From assembly GCF_000142905.1 (NCBI RefSeq), contig NW_013657676.1, forward strand, positions 1-64,000: a stretch of 64,000 nt of DNA, given 5' to 3'. The notes under the pieces were generated by a model. It was not told the DNA's origin. It saw nothing but the letters and a program-made list of their open reading frames with translations, and did not search any database. Below, one piece after another: positions 31,930 to 43,903 of this stretch. The translations under genes and the position numbers were made by a program. Numbering within the stretch: the stretch's first letter is position 1; each line of letters opens with the position of its first letter. The DNA is from Thecamonas trahens ATCC 50062 (taxonomy: Eukaryota > Apusozoa > Apusomonadida > Apusomonadidae).

Positions 31930-34900
31930 TTACACAGACCGCTGCAGCTCGCACAGATCAAACTGCCGGTGCGGCCGCGGAAGGCTCCCGTCCGCCACCA
32001 CCCCAAACACATCGCAGTCCCACACCAGCCAGTACCAGCGCACCGCCGAACGTACAGGACAGAGCAGGCCGGGTGCTCGCCGCACGTTCGTCGTCTCGTC
32101 GTCCAGCTCGACTACTCGCGTCAGGCCATCGCGCGAAACACATCGCCCCGCCCATGGCGTGAGGTGTGTCACCACGCAAAGACCCTCCGCGCCATCGTCC
32201 ACCTCCCACACCACTCGAGCTGCCGGCTTGCTCCCCTCAAAAGCAACTGCCAAGAGCTGGGTCGGGTGCGCCAGTGCAACCAAGAGCTCGCCCGCGGCCG
32301 TCGCAACCATCGGGCCTATCTCGCTTCCGGTCGGCGCCCGCCAGTGATCCAAGAGAACCCATCCCGCCCCGGCCCGCAGCCACAAACCGACGACGCCGTC
32401 AAAGCTTGCGGTCGCCACCCGCGAGTCTGGAAGAATTGCCAAGGCATGGATTGGTGACGAGTGCAAAACAAGCGACTCGGCCTCGTATGCCACCTCGGAC
32501 AGCTCCACCTCGTGGAGAACGCCCGAGGCTCGCCCAACTAGAACCCGCTCGCCAGGCAGGACTGCCATCGATGTCACTGCATCGCCGGCGTGGATGCAGC
32601 CAAACGCCGGATCATGGCCATCTAGCCGCGCTGTACCGACCGCTCCGCCGCTCGTACCCAGCACCAGCACATCGTCCGAGAGCCACTCGACGGCGCACAC
32701 GTCCCGGCACACAACACGAGTCCAGATAGGAATCTGGATTCCGTACCCGTCGTCGTCCTCCCGGATGGTGGCAACCCAAACACCCGGATGGGCAAGCCAC
32801 GCCAGCCGGTCGCCACTCGGGTTGATCGCCGCGTCAGCCACCATCGACACGTCCATGCCAGAGTCGCCGAAGAACACAGCCCGCGACGCTGGCTGCACGC
32901 CGTAGTCGAGCACGCGACCGCTCATCCGGAGACTTGACGACATCCGCAAAAGCAGCATCCGCAAGTCAGCATCGCCATCGACATCGAATGCATTGTCCGC
33001 CACCGTGACCGACACCAGTCGCGACTGGTCGTCGGCCGACGCAAAAGCATTGACTAGCGCGAGGACGCCAACGGCAGTCAGCTCGTTTCCCGCCACCGAA
33101 ACATCAGTTACATGCGGCGCTCGCTTGTCGAGCAGCACGCGTGCCAGTGCCACTCCAAACTCATCGTGCAGCCCGGCTTTGGAAAAGTCGGCCCGGCAGA
33201 TAGCCAGCGTCGACGCTGTCACGAACCTCGGAGTCGGCTCGGGCCGGACCAAAGCATCCAGAGCAATGCGGATCTGCGGCCGGACTGCCTGTCGCACAAG
33301 ACTCGGCGATCCGGCGGTCACCTCGTAGTACGTCCCGCACAGATCCATGTCGGACGAGAGCTGAAGCCAGGCGAGATGAGGCGCGGCCGCCTCCAGCGCA
33401 GCCACGTCGCCGCCGCCGAGCAGGGTGCAGCCGGCAAGGTTGACCCGGGCCAGAGCCCAGTTCCGTCGCTTGCTTGTCATCCACAACAGCGAGTCGAGCG
33501 CAGTGCAGCCCGAGACATCGAGGTCGACAAGCGAACCTCGTGATGCCGCCATGATCGTTGACAGTCGGGTGCTTGTGACCGCCGTGCAGCCCGAGAGTAC
33601 CAGCCGCCGCAGGCGGAGCTGCGGAAGCACGTTTAGCAGCGAGACTTGGACCTCAAGCTGTGCCGATGCCCATGGAAAGTGCTCCAGAAATGTCTCGATC
33701 CAGGCATCAACCTTGAGAGCTGCCAGCGCCCGAAGCCGGGCGTCGGGTGTGTCAGTCTCGTCGTCCGCCTGCGCTGATGACGTCGAGGTCATTGACGACC
33801 AAATCTGGGCGAGCGATGCGGTCGAGGCGGAGACACTCGGGGTAGTAGGCTCGCTGAGCGATTTGGCTACTTTGCGGAAGACCTTGAGGGGAGTGTGTCC
33901 GCGCTCGGAAGCAATTCGCGCCCGGTACCGGTCGACTAGCCGGGCGTCGATGGCACCGGCGAGATCCCCGAGCGCGAGCGTCCCCACATCGCGCGACGCT
34001 GCCACCGTCTTGGCGGCATAGAGCCTGTTGAGAAGGACAGAGAGGTACGCAGGGCGAACAAGATCGTCGTTGTCTCTGCATGCTGCGCTCATCCACGCCT
34101 CGACCACTGCTCGCGGCGCCAGGGCTGCAAGTCGAGCGTGGACTGCCTGCGGAACGGTGCTCTCCAGCACCGCACGCGAGGCGAGCAAGATTGACGCCAG
34201 CGATGCCGACGAGTTGAAGGGTGCAGGCTCGGGGCCGCCCACGTAAAGTAAGCCCGACTCGTCGATTTCGTACGCGTCCGGCCCGCAGTGTGCGAGACCG
34301 GCAAAGAGCGAGAGAAGCACGGCGTGTGCAACGTGCGGCAAGTTGGTCACCCGCTCGAGCACAGTACTCGAGGTCGCCGTCAGCGCCTCGGTCAGTGGCA
34401 CCGCCGAGGCCCGCCGCAGCCGGAGCCGATACTCTTGGAGTTGGCCGCGGATGACAATGTAAACCGACGTAGCCGCAGGTGATGATCCGGCAAATGCAAT
34501 GTCCGAGATTCGCCCAGTAGGCGGGCCGAGTGCGAGTGCGCCGAGTGCGTGGATGGCGTGGTACGTTCGGGTGGCGAGCGGCGAGACCGCAGGTTCGAGA
34601 ACTGCCTCCAGCTGCGCGTTTCGCCAAAAGATCGACGCGCGGGGGAGAGCAAAGACAGCAGCCGGGGTAGCATCCAATGCAGCCACGGCCTCCGGACTCA
34701 GCAACCGCACACTCTGTGGCTCGATGCCGGCAAAGCATGCGCCGTCGCCAAGCCCACTGGCGACGGCGGCGCGCTGGCCCTCAAACTCAGGGTCGTCCCG
34801 GACTGCAGGCGAGACCCGCACCGCCGAAAATGAGTCCAGCGCAAGTCGGAGCAGTGCCTCTTCGTGAAGCAGCGGGTTGCCTAGCGCGTCCTTAGCGGCC

Positions 34901-36707
34901 ATCCTGGGCGGCAGCTGTGAGGTGCAGAGAGCGTCGATGCCGGCAGCGATCGGGCCGAGCAACTGAGCAGCATCGTGCGCCAAGGCCTGCATGGTAGCAA
35001 ACGATGGCGCATACGCGTCCCGCAGCGCCATTGCCTGCTCAAAAATGACAGCCAGCGCCCGGGCGACTGGCGGAGGGAAAGCCTCAAGCGTTGGTCCTGA
35101 GAGGCAATCGAGGCGGTCGACTGTGAAGAGGATACGAGCCGCATCATGCGGCGCCAGCGCCAGCATGCATCCGTCTGCGAGCAACGAAATCGGACGAAGA
35201 ATGAGCGGCTTGAGATGTGCAGTGCCCGAAAAGGCCCCAGTGCTGGTCTGCGGCGCAAACACACCGTGAGTCTTCGAGCAGTTGCGCGAGAGAGAGTAGA
35301 GACCGAGCTCTTGAGACGGCGAGGCAAAAAGCTCTGCCAGTCTGTCGATGTAATCACCGTAGAGAGTCCGGGAGCCTGCAACAAAGCACGCGTTTCGCAG
35401 CGCGCCAGCAATTGGGTCAATGTCAGCGTTAGGCTCGGTGGCGAGCCGGCGAAGCTCAGCGCGTTGCCGCTCAATGGCCTGGGTAACCGTCAGCTGCATG
35501 TGCCGCGGCGAGAGTAGCGCCTCGTCGAGATGAAAGCCTGCAGGACGCGAAAGCACAGCATACGGTCCGATGTGGGCCTGCGTCTCGCCAAACGCCACCA
35601 TGCAGAGCTCGATCAGAGTAGCGAAGATGTTGAGCCACGAGGCCTCATCGGCTGTGGGCTTTGACGCAACAAGGACCATGCAGTCGATGTCGGACGAGGC
35701 AGAGAGCTCAGAACGCGCCATCGAGCCGAGGCCTAGCAGCGCGTACTCGAGTGGTGGTGTCGGAAGCAGCGGGAGTACAAGCAAGTGGATGACATGGTGA
35801 AAAAGTGCGGTGAGCCGCGGCGAGAGCGGCTCGGCCCGCTCGGCCGCCTCCGCCTTGACTCTAGCCAGCATCCGCTGCAGAGTGTCGGCGACGCAGCCCA
35901 TGGCGAGAGAGGCTGACTCCACAGGCGGCAGCTGCTGCAACGAGGCGCGGCCGAGGACGTTCGCGGTGTGGACGAGATCGCCAACAGCGGGGTCGTCTGG
36001 TCCATACACGCGCGCGACCGTCGACGCGATGATGACCAGGCGATCAAAGGTCTCGCGGAGGCCGTCCTCGCCCAAGCCAAGCATGTTCATGGGTGAAGCA
36101 AGGTCTGCAGTGCTTGCCGAGAGCGCAACTCGGGGCGCAGAGTCGATCCCATACTTTCCGAGCGCCGTCGTGAGGAGGACGTCAAACGGGGACGGGCACC
36201 AAGCGGGAGTGAGGCATAGAGAAGCGCCGCGGTCATGAGCTCGCCGGCATCAACAAAGAGCTCAGCGAGAAAAGCAATGAGCTGGTGCGGCGGCGCGTTG
36301 CGCGCCGACACCAGCACGTCGATGCAGAGGTTGATGCTCAGCGCCCACGGCGGAGTCGGACTGCGTCGCTTGTCATAGGCCAGCAGCAGCGGCATGAGGC
36401 TCGTGACATCGGCAGGAGCAACCTCACCAGCGGAGACTGCTGATCGCAGACAATTAACAGCATTTGAGATGTCATCAGAGCTTGGGCATGGCTTGTCGCT
36501 CTGCATGGCATCGCCTGCATCGGCCTCCCGCGACCCGCTCGATCCAGCCACCGTCCCAGACTCGTCCACCGACTCTCTTGCACCTGCCACAAGTTCCTGA
36601 CCCGACCCGACATGAAGCACCTTTTCCAGTAACGCCGTCAATGCAGCCACTGCCGACATAGCACACGCCGCCTTTGGTTGTGCTGGAGCAGGTGCGACAG
36701 GTGTCAT
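31930..36707 (-). CDS. GlnD-like nucleotidyltransferase-LRR-WD40 fusion protein (one frameshift)
   Basis: About 1592 residues after closing one break near 36196 (CCCC in CGTCCCCGTTT). The N-terminal 200 residues are unassigned. Next comes a nucleotidyltransferase of the DUF294/GlnD type: LGLGSMARSELSASSDIDCMV (about 35690-35750) has the GS...DxD metal motif. A helical region follows (DAARILFTVDRLDCLSG; ALAVIFEQAMALRDAYA). Around 33000-33700 are LRRs (LRRLVLSGCTAV, LVDLDVSGCTALDSL). The last 300 residues are WD40-type blades (HAGDAVTSMAVLPGERVLVG; SSPIHALAILPDSRVATASFDGVVGLW is one blade). Family NTases transfer nucleotides to proteins or small molecules; the repeats would supply target binding. 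The combination is unusual. Convergent with the CEP162-like gene, 23 bp apart. Confidence 0.75.
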
Positions 36708-36917
36708 CAGTGGTAGTGGTGGTGGTGGTGGTGGTGGTGGTCACGTTCTGCGTGTGCGCGAAGAATGGTGGGTCCATGCGCACGCGTGCATCACTTTCCC
36801 CCATGAGACACCTGACACGGCCACGACTTTACGAGGCGTACACGGCGGGTGGCCAAACGGGAGCAAGGTTACTTCATCACACACTGAACTTGCCTGGGGG
36901 GAAAGGGGGTCACAACC
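36708..36917. promoter_or_regulatory. Divergent spacer with (GGT)n repeat
   Basis: 210 bp between start codons at 36707 (-) and 36918 (+). It begins with ten GGT-type units (36711-36740). A G-rich patch (TGGGGGGAAAGGGGG) directly precedes the + start. Shared promoter inferred. Confidence 0.45.
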
Positions 36918-39900
36918 ATGGCTTTGACTTTGTGGGTGTGCTATTTCGTAGCTCTCCTTGCCTTGGTGCCTGTGGTAGAGCTCACACCAGTCGTACCCGG
37001 ACAGCGAGACGCCCTTGTCGACCTCTGGATCTCCACAGGAGCGGAGCGATGGATCTCATACAATGGATGGAACACAACGAGTTCGTACTGCACATGGTAT
37101 GGGGTGGGCTGTGATGGAGAGCTGGTCACCGAGCTCGTGCTGCCGGCCAACAACCTCGTTGGGGCCCTCGAGACACACTTGCTCGCCCGCTTTGCGGCGC
37201 TGGAACGAGTCAACCTCGCCCACAACCAGCTCGTCGGCCACCTGCCGTCCCTCGTTGAGCTGTCTCGGCTGAAGGTTCTCAACATATCTTACAACGCGTT
37301 TCAAGGCTCGCTACCGGCCTTTCATCCTGAAGCCGCGGTTGAGGTCATCGATCTCGTCGGCAATGCCTACTTTGGCCCGCTGGATCTCTCAGCCAACGTG
37401 GTCAATCTCACCCACTTTGACGCCTCGCGCAACTTTTTCCACGGCAGCATCTTCCCACCGCTCCTCTTGACCGCATCCGGCATGGTCCACTACTCGGTTG
37501 CGCTCAACGAGCTCGCCGGCACTCTCCCGGATTCGATCTGTGCCTCATGGCCAAGGCTCGCCCATCTCAACCTCGCCAACAACGACGGGCTGGGTGGCAC
37601 GCTGCCCGCAGCACTCGCAAAGTGCAGTCAGCTGGAGTTCCTCTCGCTTGGCTTTCCTCGCTCTCTGGCTCGCTTCCTCCCGAGTTTTCAACACTCTCGC
37701 AGCTCTCAACTCTTCAGATCCCGTCGGCATCGCTCTCGGGCACCATCCCCGACGGCTACTCTGCGCTGACGCGCATGGTCGACCTTCAGATCTCGTCGAA
37801 CGATCTCGAGGGCACCATCCCGAGCGATTTGTTTCAAAGCATGCCACGGCTGACTACGCTTGTGGCCGAGAAGAACCCCATGCTCTCGGGCCAGCTCCCG
37901 CCGTCGCTCTTCTCGTCGCCGCATTTTGATCTGGACTATGTCAACTTTGCGTGGTGCAATTTTCCGGCTTCCTCCCGCCTCACGTGGCGCTTCTCACCGC
38001 GCCGCGACTGACCATGCTCTCGGTGGCGGGCAACCGCCTGGAGGGCACCATTCCCGAGGTCTCGAACACCACATTTGCTTTTCTCGAGCTCCTCGATCTC
38101 AGCTTTAACAACTTGTCGGGCACCATCCCGCCGTCGCTGGCTCTCTCGACGGCGCTCTCGTCGTTTGTCGTCTCGCACAACCCGCGGCTCTCAGGCTCGC
38201 TCGCCCATGCCTTTACGCCTTCGCTCACCTACCTCGACGCATCGTACTGTGGCTTTTCTGTCCTCCCGGACGGGATCGAGAGCCTCTCGCCGAGGTTGCG
38301 TTTCATCGACGTCTCGCATTGCCAGCTGAGCGGACTCCTCCCGCCGGGCCTCATCGGCGAGCGGTTGCTCTACCTCGACGTATCGTACAACCTCGAGCTG
38401 CTCGGTTTTGCGGCCGATGCATCCATATCAACGTCCTCGATCTCCTTTCTTTTCTCTCCAACACTGCCCTTACCGTGCTTCCAGAAGTGTTTTCCTTTGT
38501 GGGCTCGGACGGCTCGTGCTCGTTTTCATCGTCACTCTTTGCGCTCGACATCTCACACGTCCACATCCACCCGCAGTTCTCGTCGCAGCTTACCTTTCGC
38601 GAGCTGATGGCCCAGCTGACCGTCGGCGGTTTGCCAAAGCTCTCGGCGTGCTTTGAAGAGCGGCTCACGCCATATCCGATCATCGAGGTCTTCTGGCCGC
38701 AGCTGACCCAGATGGTGGCGTTCCTGGCGTCCAACATTTCGCTCACTGGCGACGTGAGCATGCTCATGCGGATGTTTCCCGCACTGCAGGTCATTGACCT
38801 CTCGCACAACAAGCTGAGCGGCGTCATTTCAGACCTCCCGGCTCACCTGCTGGTCGGCGATCTGGCAAGCAACGAGTTTCGCGGCGAGCTGCCGTCGCGA
38901 ATCCAGGTCAACATCGACTCGCAGCTGCTCTCGCTCTCGGTGGTGGGCAATCCGGAGATGCGCGCGGCCAAGCTTCCCGGTTATCTGGAGCCGTTTAGCG
39001 GCGCCGACCAGCTGGTCTCGTCGATGGTCTTTCCGGACAGCCACTACTCGTGCCCGCTCCTGACCGACGCAGCGACCGGGACGACGGCGCTTCAAGTCGA
39101 TCCGAGCTACTACGCGTGGACCTTGTGCAACTGCCTTGACGGCTACATTGGTGTGGTGGATCCGGAGAGCGGATCGGCCGGTTGCCAGCCGCTCGACTCG
39201 CTGTGCATCATTCCACGCGCCAACGAGCTACAGGCGCTGGGTGCATCGTGCGGTCGTGCGTCGGGTCGGTCGCTGCAGCTTGCGCCTGGATGGTGGCCGT
39301 CGCCGCAACCGCAGGCGGCGCGGCGGTTCATCTGGTGTGGAGAAGAGCTTTGCAACCCAAGAGGCACAGTGACGTGTGTCTCGCAGTCGTTTGGCTCCCC
39401 GCTTGTCTGCACTGCCGCGAGCAGTAGCGAGTACTGCGCCACAGGCTATCGGTCTCGGCTGTGTTCGCAGTGTGACGTGGGCTACTTTGCGGCGCTGGGC
39501 AAGTGCACAAAGTGCACGCATTCAAACGCGTCGTCGTCGATTGTCCGCAACCCGTGGTCGTGGATTCTTTTGCTTGTCCTTCTCTCCGTCGCGCTCCTTC
39601 TCGAGTGGATGCTGACGCGCGATACAAGGTCGTCTAACCTGTTGCTGCTGCATGCGGTACGGACGCGCGAGCTCGGGCTCGGCGAGCCGGGCTTTTCGTG
39701 CCGCGCGCTGGTCCTGCGGGTGCGCCAGTACAGCCAGGAACTTGTGCTTGTGGTTCTCTTTGTCATCACCTTTATCCTTGTCTCGCTCCTCGGCATCGCC
39801 ACAGTGCTCGAGGAGATAGTACTCATAGTGGGACTGGCGGTATTGGTCTTGTTTGTCTTTGCGGCCAAGGCCAACTACTTGCGAAATGCCGAGCTTGCAT

Positions 39901-41069
39901 CGCGTGCGACGCGACCACAGACGGCGACGCAGCTCCACGCGCTGTTCCGGATCATGCTTGTGTACCTACAGATGCTCGCGTCGCTTGTCGACGCCCAAGC
40001 CGGCGTGTGGACGCCGTCGCTCTCGTGGTTTGTGCGGCTCATCCAGCGCGTCAACGTCCGGTGGGAGGGCCTCGACTGCGTGGGATGGAGCTACGGCAAC
40101 AAGCTCGTACTCTTTTGCGCCATGCTGCCGGCACTCATCGGAACGGTGGCGATCATGTGGGCTGCGCGACGGGCAACATACGTCTGGAGATTCGCTCGGA
40201 GCAGGGCTCGGCTGGAAGCCGTGTTCTCGGTGAACGGCGCCTCGCCGCGCGGCGAGACCACCCAGTTACTGGCGCCGGTCCAGGGGAGCCACGGGACGCA
40301 CTCACGGGTGAGCGCGCTCCGCAATCAGTTTGCAGCCATGCGGGTAGCGCTTGACAACAACTCGCTGGCCATGGTGTTCTTTCTCGCCTTTGTCTTTGCC
40401 TTTCCCATTACCCAGCACACGCTGACGGTGCTCCACTGCGCGCCTTCGGCTGATCCGCTCGAGACGGCATCGTACATGGTGGCGGCGCCATGGATCTCGT
40501 GCCAGTCGCACTCGTACCAAGTGATGGCAACGGTGGCGGGCGTGACGCTTGTGGCTGTGGTGGCTCTGGTCCTGGGCGCCGGCTGGCTGCTGAGCGGGGC
40601 AGTGCTGCGGGCTCGCCGGCGGGCGCGCGATCTCTCGCCGGTCTTGCAGAACACGGCCCAGTTAATGTTTGGCATCTTTGGGACGCAGGTGTGGTGGTTC
40701 GAGTTTGTTATTCTTGCGCGCCGATTTGCGGTCGCGCTTGTACTCTCGCTCCTCCCGCCCGTCGATTCGCCCGTCGTGGCCGGATCGCTTATTGTGGCGC
40801 TGCTCCTTGTCTCGCTTGTCGTTCAGTGCCGTCTGCGGCCGTTCCTCTCGTCCTCGGCGAACTTGATGGAAGAACTCTCACTGGCGGCGCTTGCTTTCTC
40901 CTACGTGGTCATGGCCATGTCATTCCTCAATCCACGGACGTCTGCGGACGATCTCACCGTTGTCGGCTCGTCGATCATCGCCCTCAACGGCGTCGTCGTC
41001 TGCATCTTCCTCTTCCACGTCGTGCGGATCGTGATCCAGCCCAGCAGTGACTCTGAATCATGTCGCTAA
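36918..41069 (+). CDS. LRR ectodomain protein with Cys-rich and multi-pass membrane C-terminus (three frameshifts)
   Basis: About 1384 residues after closing breaks near 37653 (TTT), 37966 (TTTT) and about 38404-38425 (probably TTTT). A signal peptide (LWVCYFVALLALVPVVE) leads into a plant-type LRR cap (YCTWYGVGC) and about 20 LRRs (LDLSFNNLSGTIPPSLA). A Cys-rich stretch follows (YRSRLCSQCDVGYFAALGKCTKC), of the GCC2/GCC3-like type seen before membrane regions in protist surface proteins. The last 500 residues hold 9-11 hydrophobic helices (WILLLVLLSVALLLEWML; VVLFVITFILVSLLGIA) with a short QCRLRPF-x-SSxxNLMEE segment reminiscent of TRP-like channel C-termini. A surface receptor or sensor at the plasma membrane is inferred. 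Confidence 0.8.
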
Positions 41070-41298
41070 TTTCACTCAATCACATACACAAAGCCTCATA
41101 CTCGGCCTCAATCCCTCGGCCCATGTGAGCAGCCGCCCCCCTCCCGGCGCCCCCTCCACACTTTGTCGATGCCATCCATCCATCACCAACAGACCTCCCG
41201 CCACCTCCCCCCCCCCTCTTCCCCCCCACTTACTCAGCCCAGCACCACCTCCCCTCCCCCACCACCTCACGCTCATTGAGCTTAGAGGAGGCAAGACC
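41070..41298 (+). promoter_or_regulatory. Poly-C-rich upstream region of the ZCCHC8-like gene
   Basis: 230 bp between two + genes. Extreme C content with a run of 12 C near 41210 and another of 7 just after. It ends 20 bp before the ATG in a purine-rich AGAGGAGGCAAGACC context. Confidence 0.4.
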
Positions 41299-41373
41299 AT
41301 GGACGCGTCACTGTTTGAAGGGTTTGAGGAGGAAGAGCCCGTCCGCAACAGATTCCGTCACTTTTCATCGTCG

Positions 41374-41415
<42 letters not shown>

Positions 41416-43002
41416 GCAGCGGCGGGTGCGGCGGCGGCGGCGATGGCGGCGGAGGTGGCGGCGGCGACAGCGGCCTCTGTTCAGTCGGCTGTTGGTGCTG
41501 GATCGGCGACGGGGGCGAGTGGCGGTGGCGGATCGGCTTCGGATTCTGAGGAGAGGCGGAGCGGATCAAAGGCAGGAGAGAGGGCAGCAGAGACGACAAG
41601 CGATGCATCGCTGGAGGCAAAGGGCATCAATGCGGCGGTGGTAGCGGGCATGGGTCCGCCTGTGGTTCGGGTCATCTTTTACGCGGGCATGCCACTCGAT
41701 GCGAAGCGGAAGATCGAGGACGCTGTGCAGGCCGTGGTGGATCGTCTGCCGCCGTGGACGGCGCCGGAGGAGGCATCAGCGGCCGAAGCTGCTCCGCTTG
41801 ACGATCAGTGCTACTTCCGCGGCTCGGATCTGATGGTTGACACCATGGACTCGGCGGGGTATGCCACCTTCCGACGGGCAGCAGGTGAGCTCGGGACGCC
41901 GGCCCGGCTGGCGCAGGGCGCAGACGACAACATCCCGCGGTACGCGTCGACCGAGTCGGCCGCTCTCGGCGAGACCATCGACGCCAATGACAATCCGCGC
42001 GACAGGCTGGATCGGTGCTTCAACTGTGGGAGGCCCGGACACAAGGTCACCGAGTGCTCGATGCCCTTCGACGGCGCACAAGTCTCGGCCAACCGCAGCA
42101 AGGCCATGGCCAGGCGCCCGCCGCTGGCGCCGGCCGATCGCGATGCCCGCCTCGCCTTTCTGGCCAATATGGCCACCGAGCCCATCGTCGCCGGCGCGGA
42201 TCTTTCTCAGGATCTTAGACGCGCACTGGGCATGCCGCCGTCGGCACCGTCGTCCGACGCCCCGTTCTTCTCCAAAATGTTGTACTGGGGCTATCCGCCA
42301 GCATATGTCAAGTACAAGCCGACGGTCAAGCCCAAGCTGGGCGAGGACTATCTGCAGCTCTCGTTTGCCCACGGCGAGGCCGGGACCGAGCCAGTCTTCA
42401 AGGCTTCGCTCCCGGGCCTCACTGTCTGCGCCGATCGCGGCCGCGTTCTCCAGCCCGATCCGTCGGCCCCTCCGCGCGTCGCGCGCCCGCATCAGCACCA
42501 GCGCATGCCGCCGCCGCCCGGTCCGCGTCGCCACATCCCACCTCATCTCCACCACGCACGGCATGCCCGCCACCATCGTGGCCCGCCGCTCCCGCCGCCG
42601 CCGATGCACCATCGCCACCCGCCGCCGCTCCCGCCCGGGCCACCGCCGACTGTCCCGGCTGTGCCCGCAGCTGCCGCACCTCATGCGACGGCGCTGCCGC
42701 AGCACTCCCGCTTTGCGCCGCAGCAACAGGCGCCGCCGCAGCAACAGGCGCCGCAGCAGCAACAGGCGCCGCAGCAGCAACAGGCGCCGCCGCAGCAAGC
42801 CAGTCTCCCGCCACACCTCCGCTTTGCGCGGCCGACTCCGGCCGATGAGCCAACTTCGCCGGCGTCCGACGTTTACCCCGATTCGCCGCCGGCATCGCCG
42901 CCGCCGTTCCCCAACCTCCCGCCGACGCTCACCGAGGCTTCGCGGAAGCGGGCGCTCGAGGCGTACAACGCAATGCCTCAGGGCCCGCCGGTGAAGAGGT
43001 AG
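41299..43002 (+). CDS. ZCCHC8: ZCCHC8-like CCHC zinc-knuckle and PSP-domain protein
   Basis: 567 residues from the ATG at 41299. Poly-Ser (from a TCG repeat) and Ala-rich stretches open the protein. The CCHC knuckle CFNCGRPGHKVTEC is encoded at 42016-42057. It is followed by a PSP domain, LSQDLRRALGMPP to FFSKMLYWGYPPAYVK. CCHC then PSP is the ZCCHC8 arrangement; in animals ZCCHC8 is the scaffold of the nuclear exosome targeting (NEXT) complex with MTR4 and RBM7. A Pro/His-rich and QQQAPPQQQ repeat region and a short helical C-terminus (LTEASRKRALEAYN) close it. Nuclear RNA decay is the likely role. Convergent with the cupin gene, 16 bp apart. Confidence 0.85.
41365..41415 (+). repeat. (TCG)n trinucleotide run inside the ZCCHC8-like gene
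   Basis: About 17 TCG/TCA codons encode poly-Ser. Coding microsatellite, probably length-variable. Confidence 0.9.
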
Positions 43003-43018
43003 AGTGCAGCTGCAGCCC

Positions 43019-43573
43019 TCACGCTAGCGGCGCGCCGCCCTTTGTGGTAAACGACCACTTGCCGGTCTCGGCGTCATGATCGGCCTGCATGTCGATGTCG
43101 GGATACCGGGCACCGTCGCCAGGCTCGCGTGCGCCGATCTCCAGGATCACCGCCTCGGCCTCGCTCACGTTCTTGATGCAGTGGCCGTTGGCCTTGCCCG
43201 CTGGAAAGCCTACAGCTTCGCCCGTATGCAGCACCCGCTCGCCGCACTCGGTCACCAGGACGACCTCACCCGAGACCACAATGACCATCTCATCGTTGAT
43301 CGTGTGCCAGTGCCGCTGGGCCGTCCACGCGCCTGGCGCCAGCGTCGTGCGATTAACACCAAACTGGCTCATTCCCACCGCATTGCCCACCGCTTGCTTC
43401 GTCCGGCCCTCGCACACACCATCATACGGTGGCGGATACACCGTCGTTGTCCTCCGTGCCACCTCGGTCGCCATCGCCACAACCGTGAATGCCATCGCGC
43501 TCGCATCCGCGGCCACTCCCTCTTCCCCCACAGCCGGCACACTGGCCCCAGTCAGCCTATCTTGCGCAGACAT
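43019..43573 (-). CDS. Single-domain cupin protein
   Basis: 184 residues from the ATG at 43573 (MSAQDRL). The frame continues upstream, but in lower-quality sequence. Both cupin motifs are clear: motif 1 GAWTAQRHWHTINDEMVIVVSG (metal ligands H, H and E) and motif 2 GFPAGKANGHCIKN with the last His. A predicted beta-barrel binding one divalent metal. Relatives are dioxygenases, isomerases, or bacterial-type small cupins acting on sugars; substrate unknown. No signal peptide is obvious, although a start at the later Met (MAFTVVAMATEV) is possible. Confidence 0.85.
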   Translation of the reverse strand: MSAQDRLTGASVPAVGEEGVAADASAMAFTVVAMATEVARRTTTVYPPPYDGVCEGRTKQAVGNAVGMSQFGVNRTTLAPGAWTAQRHWHTINDEMVIVVSGEVVLVTECGERVLHTGEAVGFPAGKANGHCIKNVSEAEAVILEIGAREPGDGARYPDIDMQADHDAETGKWSFTTKGGAPLA

Positions 43574-43903
43574 GTAGTACAGGCCGCAGTGTGTGTCTTG
43601 AGTGCGGTGTCGCGTCTGGCAAGCAAGTGCGCGACAAGCACGAGCTCTCCATCCGCCTTGCTCACAGGCACTCATCCGATCGCTCCCCTGAGGTGACCAT
43701 CGCGGGCGATGATGCCCCATCACGTAGCCTCGGCCCACCACCATACACGAGGATCGCTACACGCGGTAAGGCTTGGATCGGTCAAGATGAGCTGTGACAT
43801 CTCGCCACCGGCCGATGTGGCGGCTCGGCTCGGGCGGGGTCGAGCCGTCGGCTTCAGCTCGAGCTCGTACGACTCAACTCGAGCAGTGGCTGGGCAGCCG
43901 AGG
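43574..43903. promoter_or_regulatory. Divergent spacer between cupin and SRR1-like genes
   Basis: 330 bp between starts at 43573 (-) and 43904 (+). Mixed composition, no simple repeat. Shared promoter inferred. Confidence 0.4.

Noticed and set aside
41776..42816. 346-residue minus-strand open frame.
   Set aside because: Antisense shadow of the ZCCHC8-like gene, which carries a CCHC knuckle and a PSP domain.
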